Shown: positions 1-8,764 of the stretch, piece by piece
How positions within the stretch are numbered: the first letter of the stretch is position 1
Layout: the number at the start of each line of letters is the position of its first letter
From: Montanilutibacter psychrotolerans
GTDB lineage: Bacteria; Pseudomonadota; Gammaproteobacteria; Xanthomonadales; Xanthomonadaceae
NCBI RefSeq assembly: GCF_003719825.1
Contig: NZ_RIBS01000001.1
Coordinates: forward strand, 620,001 to 684,000
Length of the DNA stretch: 64,000 nt
Reading direction: 5' to 3'
Position numbers and translations under genes: made by a program
The notes under the pieces: generated by a model
Databases searched by the model: none
What the model saw: only the letters and a program-made list of their open reading frames with translations
Told to the model about the DNA's origin: nothing

Positions 1-127
1 CGGACAGCAGCACGAACACGAACTTGACCACCACCCACGTCAGCCAGAGCGGCAGCAGGGTCAGCAATCCGGTCAGGAACAGTTTCTGCAGGCTGGGTTT
101 GTGCGGATGCGAAGTGGGCTCGGACAT
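1..127 (-). CDS. DUF502 family membrane protein, 5' end only
   Basis: This is the first 42 codons of a gene that runs off the left edge of the window. The start is ATG at 125-127 on the reverse strand. After a polar N-terminus (MSEPTSHPHKPSLQK) comes a hydrophobic stretch beginning FLTGLLTLLPLWLTWVVVKF. That pattern, FLTGLL.LLP..(L/I)T, is the typical first membrane helix of DUF502 proteins, an uncharacterised inner-membrane family. The function is unknown. The call rests on this one helix, so it is probable rather than certain. Confidence 0.6.
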   Translation of the reverse strand, partial: MSEPTSHPHKPSLQKLFLTGLLTLLPLWLTWVVVKFVFVLLS

Positions 128-239
128 GGCGCGATTGTAGGCGAGCGTTGCGCTGATCGCGGCGACGGCCGCAAACCATTGGGGGGCGCACAGTGCGGAG
201 GCGGGGACGGCATCGCCGTCGCCGTCGTCCGCATCGGAC

Positions 240-2237
240 TCAGAGCTCGCGAAGCAGGCGGAAGCCGACGTCGTCGTAACCGCGGCCGGCCACCAGCGGA
301 CGCTGGCCGGCGCGACTGCGCCACGATGCGCCCGCTACCTGGCGACGCGCGCAGTTGCCGGCGCAATCGCGCAGCCACAGCGACACCTGCTTTCCGGGCG
401 TCTGCGCGGCCAGTTGCGCGGCTTCCTGCGCATTGGGCAGGCGATAGCGATGGCCACTCTGGTTGCTGTACCACTGCGCGTAGGCCTCGGCATCGGCCTG
501 CGACACGCACACGACCGCGTCGCCACCGGCCTGCCGGAAGCCCGGCGTGCGCCAATCGCGCGGTGCCAGCACGCGGAGCAGCGAGGCACGCTCGCGGCAG
601 AGCGTGGCGCCGCGACCGGTGGCGGTGGCAAAACGCTGGTACTCGTCGCGTGTCACCGCGCGTCGCGCGAGCGCGACTTCGTTGTTGCCGATCACCGCAC
701 CGGACGGATCGTCCGGCACCGTCTCGCCCTTGCCCGGGACCGCCTCCGCGCTGGCAAGCAACTCGCCGGCCAGCGGTGTGGCAACGCCAAATTCGGGCGC
801 CAGCTTGGCCGCGGCCAGCGCACCGTTGCGGTCGTACCGCCGCGCGGCATCGCGCACGCGCTGCTGCAGCGCCTCGCCAGCCTGCCGGCGAAGCTGCTGT
901 TGTGCCGGCGAGTCCAGGCTGCCAGTGTCGGAGGCCAGGCGTTTGGCGTGGCCGAGATATTCGCGCGCGCGCGCGTCGTTGCCTTCGCGCAGGTTTCGCG
1001 CAAGCTCGGTGGAGAAGGCGCCGGTGAGTTCGCCGATCACGTGCTGCACTTCGGTATTGCGGTTGTCGGACAACCACGCGGCCATCACGCTGGAGTAGGC
1101 GTTGGCGTCGGCCGGAGTAGTGAGGTTGCGTTGTGCGATGTGGCGACGGGCGTCGTCGAGCGCGACCTGCAGCGGTGCCTCGGGCAGCGGCGCCAGCATC
1201 GCTTCGGTGGCGTCTGCCGCGGTGGTGGTGCGGGTCTGCTCGGCATCGCCGTTGGCACGGAAGAATCCGTCGCCTTCGCGCCCGCTCCACAGCGATGCGC
1301 CGATCGCGACCACCGCGCCCAGGCCAAGCGCGGCCCATGCCGGCTTGGGCCAATTCAGCGGCGCGGTCAGCGCGCGACGCACGGGAGCCACCCACGGCCA
1401 GGCTCGGCGACGACGGACGCGCTCGAGCGCGGTACGCATCTGCGCGACGTCCTCGAAGCGTTCGATCGGCACCTTGGCCAACGCGTGGTTCATGAAGCGC
1501 TGCCAGTGGCGCAGATCCGGTGGCAGGCGGGGAATCGGGTCCTGGGCGTGCATCACCGCCATCGACAGCGCGTCGGCGGCGCGGTACGGCAACTGTCCGG
1601 TCAGCATCTCCCAGGCAAGCACGCCCAGGCTGTAGAGGTCTGCGCGGCCGTCGACATCCTCACCGCGCGCCTGCTCGGGCGCCATGTACGCCGTGCTGCC
1701 GACCGCAAGGCCGGTGGCGGTGACGCGCGGGCCGTAACCTCGGCGCAGGGCGATGCCGAAATCGGCAAGCATCGGCATGTCCTGGTCGTTGAACAGCACG
1801 TTCTCGGCCTTGACGTCGCGATGCACCACGCCACGACCGTGTGCGTACTCGAGCGCGGACAGCAGCGACTGCAGCGTTGCCACCACGCGTGCCTCGTCGC
1901 CCTTGAACTCGCGCTGGCCCAGGTGGCCGCGCGGCATGTACGGCATCGCGTAGTAGGGGAGTCCCTCGCTGGTACGACCAAGCTCGTGGATGCCGACCAC
2001 GTGGGGGTGGTCGAGCCGGGCGACCGTCCGCACCTCGTTCTCGAAGCGCCGCCGGCTGACCTCATCCGACAGCGCCTGCGGCGACATCACCTTGATTGCA
2101 ACCTCGCGCGAAAGCGCGGCCTGCTCGGCAAGGTACACGGTCGACATTCCGCCGTGGTTGAGCACCCGCAGCATGCGGAAGCCCTTGATCTGGGGCAATG
2201 GAGCATCTGCAGCGTGTTTCGGCAGGTCGAGTTGCAT
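240..2237 (-). CDS. Membrane-anchored Ser/Thr protein kinase with C-terminal FGE-sulfatase-like domain
   Basis: A 665-residue Hanks-type kinase. The kinase domain spans about residues 19-270: a glycine-rich loop at VLNHGGMSTVYL, K49 in VAIK, E68 of helix C, catalytic D141 in HRDVKAEN, DFG at 159-161 and an APE-like MAPEQA near 186. All catalytic residues are present, so it should be active. A single membrane helix lies near 293-315, which puts the kinase in the cytoplasm and the rest in the periplasm. The last about 150 residues resemble the formylglycine-generating enzyme/SUMF1 fold (RAVTRDEYQRFA; QADAEAYAQWYS; ending DVGFRLLREL). This domain is common as a sensor or binding module and need not be catalytic. 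The gene is divergent from the unknown secreted protein at 2355. Kinase confidence is high; the role of the C-terminal domain is unknown. Confidence 0.9.
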   Translation of the reverse strand: MQLDLPKHAADAPLPQIKGFRMLRVLNHGGMSTVYLAEQAALSREVAIKVMSPQALSDEVSRRRFENEVRTVARLDHPHVVGIHELGRTSEGLPYYAMPYMPRGHLGQREFKGDEARVVATLQSLLSALEYAHGRGVVHRDVKAENVLFNDQDMPMLADFGIALRRGYGPRVTATGLAVGSTAYMAPEQARGEDVDGRADLYSLGVLAWEMLTGQLPYRAADALSMAVMHAQDPIPRLPPDLRHWQRFMNHALAKVPIERFEDVAQMRTALERVRRRRAWPWVAPVRRALTAPLNWPKPAWAALGLGAVVAIGASLWSGREGDGFFRANGDAEQTRTTTAADATEAMLAPLPEAPLQVALDDARRHIAQRNLTTPADANAYSSVMAAWLSDNRNTEVQHVIGELTGAFSTELARNLREGNDARAREYLGHAKRLASDTGSLDSPAQQQLRRQAGEALQQRVRDAARRYDRNGALAAAKLAPEFGVATPLAGELLASAEAVPGKGETVPDDPSGAVIGNNEVALARRAVTRDEYQRFATATGRGATLCRERASLLRVLAPRDWRTPGFRQAGGDAVVCVSQADAEAYAQWYSNQSGHRYRLPNAQEAAQLAAQTPGKQVSLWLRDCAGNCARRQVAGASWRSRAGQRPLVAGRGYDDVGFRLLREL

Positions 2238-2354
2238 CGCGTTCCCCTGTCGCGGATCACGAGCATAGCGCCTGCCCAGATGGGACGGAACACGCAGGAA
2301 CGAACCGCCCGAACGTGGACAATGCAGGGTGAACAGGGAAAGGACCGGTCAACG

Positions 2355-3728
2355 ATGACGAAGATGCGCGCGTGGGTGGGATTTGTGGCGTGCCTGCTGC
2401 CGCTGGGGATGCTGGCCGTTTCCACCGCGCAAACGTCGCTGCAGCGCAACGAGCAGCTGCGGCGCGAAGGCGACGCCGCCGTGGCGATGCTGGCGATTCC
2501 GGCAGCGAAGCCCGGCAGCAACGCGTTCGCGTCCGTATGGCTGTTGCGGTATGAGGTTCCGGCCCTGGCGCACGAGGCCGTGATGTCCGAAGACGTGGCG
2601 GCGTTCGACCGTCGATTGCAACTACGGCACCAGCAGGTTCCCCACGGGTTTGAGGCGACCGATTCGGCGGCGTTCGTTTCGGCCGCGCGCGATCGCTATC
2701 CGTATACGCCATCGACGAAGGCCGACCTGGACGCGCTGTGCGGGCTGACCACGGACGACTGCCTGGACTACGTCCGCGCGCACCGGGAGCAGGCGATCAC
2801 CGGCTTGTCGGCCTTTCGCCCCCTGCTGCCGCGAATCGCGGCGATCGGCCAGCATGGCCACATCGCCGATCGCTTCAGTGCGGACGCCCAGGCGCCGGCG
2901 CCCGAGTGGGGCCTGCTGCGCGCGCGCCTGAGCGAGCACGCGCTCGACTTCGTCGATGGCAGGGTCGATGCCGCGCTGTCGGCCACGTGCACCGACGCCG
3001 TCACGTGGCGGCGGCTGTCCACCAATTCCTATCAGCTCGTCGCCACGGTGGTGGGGCGCTCGTTTGCCACCGCATCGGTCACGCTGGCCTCGCAGATGCT
3101 GGCCGAACTGCCCCCCGACCATCCCCTGCCGGCGTCGTGCCGGCTGGCGTTCTCACCGCCGCTGCCGGAAGAGGCCCTGACCTGTCGGGCAATCAGCGGC
3201 GAGTTCCGCACGGTAGCCGCGGCCATCGTCGGGCCGGACCACGATCCGGATGACAGCGGAATCGCGAAGGCCGTTCTCCGACGCGACGACGCACGCCGGC
3301 GCCTGGCGACGCTGTACGCGCCGGCCTGCAATGCGCAAACCCGGCGCAGCGTGATGCTGGACCGGCCTGTGCCGCGCACCGATACATCGTCCTACTCGCT
3401 GGGCTGCCTGCTGAGCCTGACCGATTGCCAGCCCACGGCCGAAGCGGGTTTCGACCATTCGCGATCGACGCGCCGGGGCCAGGACACCATCGCCCGGCTG
3501 CGCATGGCGGCCGCCTTGCTGTGGCTGCGCGATCGGCCGCAGGACGCCCGGCCCTTGCCGACGCGGCTGGCGGAGATGCCGGCAAGCCTGCGAGGCCCCG
3601 GGCGCGCCATCGAGCCGGACGTCGATGGGCGCGGCTTGAAAGTTGCGTTGTTCGAGCCAGGCAAGGACGGGCCTACCCACGCCCGTCTGCCGTTGCCGGC
3701 CTCGCGGCACTCTGCTGCGGGGCGCTGA
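2355..3728 (+). CDS. Hypothetical exported or membrane-anchored protein
   Basis: A 457-residue protein of no recognised family. The ATG at 2355 was chosen because GGGAAAGG lies about 10 bases upstream and the start leads straight into a signal-like segment (MTKMRAWVGFVACLLPLGML); the open frame extends far upstream, but that part overlaps the kinase gene antisense. The mature part contains scattered cysteines (for example LCGLTTDDCLDY and LGCLLSLTDCQP), suggesting disulfides in the periplasm, and many short helical segments. It is divergent from the kinase with about 117 bases between the starts, so they may share a control region. No function can be assigned. Confidence 0.65.
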   Translation: MTKMRAWVGFVACLLPLGMLAVSTAQTSLQRNEQLRREGDAAVAMLAIPAAKPGSNAFASVWLLRYEVPALAHEAVMSEDVAAFDRRLQLRHQQVPHGFEATDSAAFVSAARDRYPYTPSTKADLDALCGLTTDDCLDYVRAHREQAITGLSAFRPLLPRIAAIGQHGHIADRFSADAQAPAPEWGLLRARLSEHALDFVDGRVDAALSATCTDAVTWRRLSTNSYQLVATVVGRSFATASVTLASQMLAELPPDHPLPASCRLAFSPPLPEEALTCRAISGEFRTVAAAIVGPDHDPDDSGIAKAVLRRDDARRRLATLYAPACNAQTRRSVMLDRPVPRTDTSSYSLGCLLSLTDCQPTAEAGFDHSRSTRRGQDTIARLRMAAALLWLRDRPQDARPLPTRLAEMPASLRGPGRAIEPDVDGRGLKVALFEPGKDGPTHARLPLPASRHSAAGR

Positions 3729-3824
3729 TGGGTCGAGGCCGCCAGGCCGGATGAGGCTGATCGACGAGGCCGCCAGTGGCTGGCCTCGCTTCGGGACCGT
3801 GGGTCTCGTCGTGCGGGGGCAGGC

Positions 3825-4322
3825 TCAGGCCGTGGCAACCTCGCCTGGCACGTCACCGGTGCGGACCTTGCCGACGCGCTCCCGCTTGCGGCGGATATAG
3901 AGTTGCTTGCGCACCCGGGCGACGACATCGCCCGTGGCATCCATCACGTCCGTGTCGAACCAGCACAGGTACTTGTCACCGCCGTCGGTCGCAGCGCGGA
4001 TCTCGTCCAGCACGTGCGGTGTCAGGTCGAAGCGCGCGCGCACGGTGCCACGGCCGGGCTTGATGAACTCGATCGAGCCGGAACGATCCCAGACGATGTA
4101 GTCCTGGCCCAGCGCCTTGAGTGCCAGCAGCATCCAGAACGGGTCCGTCATCGCGAAGAGGCTGCCGCCGAAATGGCTGCCGACGTAGTTGCGGTTCCAC
4201 GGACGCATGCGCAGTTCGACCTCGGCGTGGCGCCAGTCGTCGCTGATGTGGCGCACGTGGACGCCGCTGAACAGGAACGGCGGCCAGAGGTTGAGACCGT
4301 GCCGCAGAGTATTGGCTTTCAT
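3825..4322 (-). CDS. DUF4442 hotdog-fold protein (thioesterase-like)
   Basis: A 165-residue protein starting MKANTLRHGLNLWPPF. The segment RPWNRNYVGSHFGGSLFAMT matches the core helix region of DUF4442/PaaI-like hotdog proteins, where the motif N..G..FGG.L....D forms the long central helix. Members are putative acyl-CoA thioesterases of unknown substrate. The open frame continues upstream, but that portion overlaps cnoX antisense, and the MKAN start gives the usual family length. It lies downstream of cnoX on the same strand with a 163-base gap, so co-transcription is possible. Family assignment is good; enzymatic function is not shown. Confidence 0.8.
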   Translation of the reverse strand: MKANTLRHGLNLWPPFLFSGVHVRHISDDWRHAEVELRMRPWNRNYVGSHFGGSLFAMTDPFWMLLALKALGQDYIVWDRSGSIEFIKPGRGTVRARFDLTPHVLDEIRAATDGGDKYLCWFDTDVMDATGDVVARVRKQLYIRRKRERVGKVRTGDVPGEVATA

Positions 4323-4485
4323 CGGGTCGGGATGGGGAGGCGGAGCCGGAAGGGTGCCATACGCATGCGTACAGTCAAGCCTAAGCCGCCCCCCTCGATC
4401 TGACGGGTGCCATCTCGTGCACGACGCCCGGCACGGCCGGCGGTACTTGGGCAGGCAACGTCGGGGTGCGTTGGCGCCGCTCGCC

Positions 4486-5352
4486 TCAGAACAGCAGCGA
4501 GGACATCCGGCGGCGGTAGCGGCCCACCAGCTCGGCATCCTCGACCACCCGGAACGCGTCGATAAGCGCCTTGCGCGGCAGACCTTCGTCGTAGCCGCGG
4601 TCGATCCGCAGCATCTCCAGGAACTGCTCGAGGCCGGTTTGCGCGTCACCGCCAACGAGGTGGTGCGCGCCCAGCAGATAGCGGGCTCGCAGGTCGGCCG
4701 GATCGTTGGCGATTGCCGCCTCCAGTGCCGGGATGGTGGGCGCGTCGTGCAGCACGGCCGCAAACCCGAGGCGCGCGCGGCCGCGCAGAGCACGGTCGTC
4801 GGTGGCGAGGTTGGCAGGCAGGGCGTCGAGCAACGCCTCCGCTTCGCCGGTGGCGCCGATCAGCAGCAGCGCCAGGGCGAGGTCGAGCTTGAGGGAGTCC
4901 TGCTCGGGGGACGCCGCGATCTCCTCGCGCAAGCGGGCGACCTCGGCGTGCGGATCCAGCGGTGCGGCTTCGGTGGCGACCTCGGCGTCCGGCGCAGCGG
5001 CCACGCCCGGCTCGACGCCGTGGTGCTTGAGGAACTCGCGCAGCTGGCCCTCCGTCAGCGCACCGGGAACCATGTCGACCACCTGGCCACCCTTGACCAG
5101 GAACAGAGTGGGGATGGAGCGGACCTGGAAGGCGCCGGCGAGCTGCGGCTCGGCGTCGACGTCGATCTTGGCCAGCTCGAACGTGCCGTGGTACTCGCCG
5201 GCCAGCTTCTCTAGCACCGGGCCGAGCTGCTTGCACGGTCCGCACCATTCCGCCCAGAAGTCGACCAGCACCGGCACCTGCATCGACTTGTGGATGACCT
5301 CCGCCTCGAATGTGTCGGTGCGGGCGTCGAAAACGTGGGCGTGGTCAGACAT
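4486..5352 (-). CDS. cnoX: Thioredoxin-TPR chaperone CnoX (YbbN)
   Basis: A 288-residue two-domain protein. Residues 1 to about 110 form a thioredoxin domain with an intact WCGPC active site (C37 and C40) and a later cis-proline loop (SIPTLFLVKGG). The remainder is helical, with TPR-like repeats (for example ALALLLIGATGEAEALLDAL), as in YbbN/CnoX. CnoX proteins are holdases activated by chlorine stress that also protect client thiols. The E. coli protein has lost one active-site cysteine; this one keeps both, so it may retain redox activity. The start MSDHAHVFDA was chosen over an upstream in-frame ATG by fit to the family. Confidence 0.9.
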   Translation of the reverse strand: MSDHAHVFDARTDTFEAEVIHKSMQVPVLVDFWAEWCGPCKQLGPVLEKLAGEYHGTFELAKIDVDAEPQLAGAFQVRSIPTLFLVKGGQVVDMVPGALTEGQLREFLKHHGVEPGVAAAPDAEVATEAAPLDPHAEVARLREEIAASPEQDSLKLDLALALLLIGATGEAEALLDALPANLATDDRALRGRARLGFAAVLHDAPTIPALEAAIANDPADLRARYLLGAHHLVGGDAQTGLEQFLEMLRIDRGYDEGLPRKALIDAFRVVEDAELVGRYRRRMSSLLF

Positions 5353-5410
5353 GCGGGTTCCAGGGTGAATAGGCAACGGCGACATGGTGCCAGAGGCGGG
5401 CGATCGCAAG

Positions 5411-5434
5411 GCATGTAAAGGATACTTGACATGC
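5411..5434. promoter_or_regulatory. Palindromic operator 1 of the membrane protein/XRE operon
   Basis: A 24-base near-perfect palindrome: left arm GCATGTAAAG, centre GATA, right arm CTTGACATGC, with one mismatched pair. Its right arm contains a consensus -35 hexamer TTGACA (5426-5431). A -10-like TAATGT follows at 5448-5453 with 16-base spacing. The position is ideal for repression by the small XRE regulator encoded at 6119. Binding is inferred. Confidence 0.6.
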
Positions 5435-5448
5435 CGTTCGGCGAATGT

Positions 5449-5465
5449 AATGTAAAGCGAACATT
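5449..5465. promoter_or_regulatory. Palindromic operator 2 of the membrane protein/XRE operon
   Basis: An inverted repeat AATGT-N7-ACATT overlapping the proposed -10 region. It repeats the TGTAAAG core seen in operator 1, so the two are probably sites for the same regulator, about 35 bases apart and ending 21 bases before the ATG at 5487. The regulator and binding are inferred. Confidence 0.5.
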
Positions 5466-5486
5466 TGGTCCGCTTGAGGTTACGTC

Positions 5487-6122
5487 ATGGCAGGGAGTCG
5501 CGTGGTTTGGCCGGGATTGCTGGCGTTTGCCGGCGCCGGCCTGTGGTTGTTGCTGGCCGGCCCGGCCGATGTGCTGGGCATCGACAGCGGCAATGCCGGC
5601 ATGGTGTTGCTGATGACGGCCACCTGGACGGCGCTGTACCAGGTTGGGCGGCTGCCGCCCGAGGACGTCGTGCGGGTGGGGTCGCCAGCGGAATGGAAAG
5701 CCTGGATTGGCACGGCGTTCATGGCGGCGGCGATCGCCTATTTCCTGACCAGGGGGGAGGTTCTGGCCGGCGTGACGGTGTTCAACGACCCGCACGCGCA
5801 GCGCATCGGTCGCAACCTGGTGCTGCTGCTGGTGGCCTGGTCGGTGCTGTCGAGCGTGATGGCCTCGCGCTGGAAGGGGGTTGTCGAACAGGACGAGCGC
5901 GACCGCGAGATCGCCGCCCAGGCCTCGGGCTGGGGGCGTGGGGCGCTGGTGGCGGTGGTGATCGGGCTGGCGGTGCTGCTGGGGCTGTCGCCGGCATCGC
6001 GCCTGGCGTGGGCCAGCCATCTGATGATCGCCAACCTGCTGATCTTCGCGCTGATGTGGAGTTGCTTCGTGGAGTACGCGGCCACGGCGGCGTACTACTG
6101 GCGCGAGCGGCGTTGGCAATGA
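5487..6122 (+). CDS. Multi-pass membrane protein of an XRE-regulated operon
   Basis: A 211-residue protein with about six hydrophobic segments, beginning MAGSRVVWPGLLAFAGAG. A short charged loop, VVEQDERDREIAAQASGWGR, precedes the last helices; this D-E-R-D-x-x-I type loop is typical of small membrane proteins (DUF2178-like) found next to YozG-type regulators. Function is unknown. The stop codon overlaps the start of the next gene (ATGA), indicating translational coupling. The promoter upstream carries two palindromes. It is the first gene of a three-gene operon. Confidence 0.75.
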   Translation: MAGSRVVWPGLLAFAGAGLWLLLAGPADVLGIDSGNAGMVLLMTATWTALYQVGRLPPEDVVRVGSPAEWKAWIGTAFMAAAIAYFLTRGEVLAGVTVFNDPHAQRIGRNLVLLLVAWSVLSSVMASRWKGVVEQDERDREIAAQASGWGRGALVAVVIGLAVLLGLSPASRLAWASHLMIANLLIFALMWSCFVEYAATAAYYWRERRWQ

Positions 6123-6334
6123 CCGGCACGCCGATCCGCAATGGCATCCGCGCGCTGCGTTTCCAGAATGGCGAGATGACCCAGCAGGCGCTGGCCGATG
6201 CCTGCGCCGTGACCCGACAGACGATCATTGCGCTGGAGGCCGGACGGTATGCGCCGTCGCTGGAGCTGGCGTTCCGGATCGCGCGGACGTTCGGCGTCGG
6301 GGTCGAACAGGTTTTCCAGTGGGATCAACCATGA
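6119..6334 (+). CDS. Small XRE-family transcriptional regulator
   Basis: A 71-residue, single-domain helix-turn-helix protein of the Cro/CI type. The HTH runs across GEMTQQALADACAVTRQTI, followed by the characteristic ALEAGRYAPSLELAFRIA. The length and lack of a second domain match YozG-like regulators, which commonly pair with small membrane proteins. It overlaps both neighbours by ATGA junctions (6119-6122 and 6331-6334), so the three genes are tightly coupled. It is the best candidate for binding the palindromes at 5411 and 5449, which would make the operon autoregulated. Confidence 0.9.
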   Translation: MTGTPIRNGIRALRFQNGEMTQQALADACAVTRQTIIALEAGRYAPSLELAFRIARTFGVGVEQVFQWDQP

Positions 6335-6945
6335 CATTTGCCATGACACGTTTTGCCCGAATCGCCGCACTGCTGGCTGCCGGGGTGTGGCTGGTGGCCA
6401 CACTGGCCTTCGGCGCAGCGCTGGATGGCTATTCCCAGCTGCAGCACCCGCTGGCCCTGCTCGGCGCACGCGGCATCGATCGCGCGGAGGGTTACAACCT
6501 GCTGGGGTTCGCGGCGCCGGGCGTGCTTGCCGCAATCGTCGCGTACGCGCTGCGTGCCGGTCTGCCGGCAGGCGCCGGCTGGAGCGCGAGGATCGGCGTG
6601 CAACTGCTGGTCCTGGCAGCGCTGGCTTTCGCCGCTCAAGGCTGGTGGTCGCTGGAACCGTCCGATATCGAAGGCGGCGCCAGCGCCTTGCACGTGAGCA
6701 TGTGGACGTTGTGGTGGGTGGCGTTGCTGCCGGCCGGTCCGTTGCTGGCCATCGGTCTGCGGGGTGGGCCGGCGGCCCGGTTGGGCGCGGGCGCGCTGGT
6801 GATGGTGGCCTGCGTGATTGGCTTCGGCCTGTTTGCCGCGCCGCTGGGGTTGCCGGCCGGATTTGCCCAGCGCGCGGCCATTGCGGCGTGGCTGGCCTGG
6901 ATGGCGTGGGCCGGCTGGAGCACGCGGCCGTCGACGGCGTCGTAA
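6331..6945 (+). CDS. DUF998-like membrane protein
   Basis: A 204-residue integral membrane protein with about six hydrophobic helices, beginning MTFAMTRFARIAALLAAG. The start with an ATGA overlap was preferred to an upstream ATG at 6319. A loop reading ALDGYSQLQHPLALLGARG after helix 1 fits the DUF998 pattern (conserved short motif after the first helix), but this is a weak signature. Function is unknown. It is the third gene of the coupled operon, so it may be part of the same membrane complex or sensing unit. Confidence 0.65.
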   Translation: MTFAMTRFARIAALLAAGVWLVATLAFGAALDGYSQLQHPLALLGARGIDRAEGYNLLGFAAPGVLAAIVAYALRAGLPAGAGWSARIGVQLLVLAALAFAAQGWWSLEPSDIEGGASALHVSMWTLWWVALLPAGPLLAIGLRGGPAARLGAGALVMVACVIGFGLFAAPLGLPAGFAQRAAIAAWLAWMAWAGWSTRPSTAS

Positions 6946-6947
6946 GG

Positions 6948-6967
6948 GCCCGCGCGCCAGCGCGGGC
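6948..6967. terminator. Hairpin between convergent genes
   Basis: A perfect 8-bp stem, GCCCGCGC paired with GCGCGGGC, with a 4-base loop. It sits in the 37-base gap between the DUF998-like gene and the convergent SemiSWEET gene. There is no U tract, so it may act as a barrier or a bidirectional terminator. Confidence 0.5.
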
Positions 6968-6982
6968 ATGCGTGCAGTCCGC

Positions 6983-7233
6983 TCAGCCGTAGCGCAGCTT
7001 GAGTGCCAGGATGGTTGACGACAGGCCCAGGGTGACGATGTTGGCCGCGATCATCGGCCCCGATCCCAATGCGATGCCGTAGCCCAGCCAGCACGCGACC
7101 CCGACGGTGAACACCGCGTACATCCACAGCGAGATGCCGCGCGTGTCCTTGCTGCGGATGGTCTTGACCGCCTGCGGCACGAACGACAGCGTGGTCAGTG
7201 CCGCGGCGGCATAGCCCAGCCACTCGGCGTGGA

Positions 7234-7237
<4 letters not shown>
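6983..7237 (-). CDS. SemiSWEET family transporter
   Basis: An 84-residue protein with three membrane helices: the bacterial half-size SWEET (MtN3/saliva) unit, which works as a dimer to carry sugars or related small molecules. Signature features are [20 protein letters not shown] with its conserved proline and the [14 protein letters not shown] helix. The start is GTG at 7235-7237, overlapping the stop of the upstream amidohydrolase (GTGA), so translation is coupled. The substrate is not predictable. Confidence 0.9.
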
Positions 7238-8559
<1,322 letters not shown>

Positions 8560-8764
8560 GGCAGGGTCCGGTGGCGAAGGGTGCCTCGATTGAAGCACGC
8601 CTTGCCCGGGTGCACCCGTGCGCGCCGTCGACATGCGCGTTGCCCGCGACCACTGCGGGAACGCGGTCCGGGCAGGCGACGCGCGCCTTGAGAGACGGTG
8701 CAGCGTGGCGGCTGGTTGTGCACTGCGGTAGGCTTCGGGGTCCTCTTCACCATCGACGATTGCC

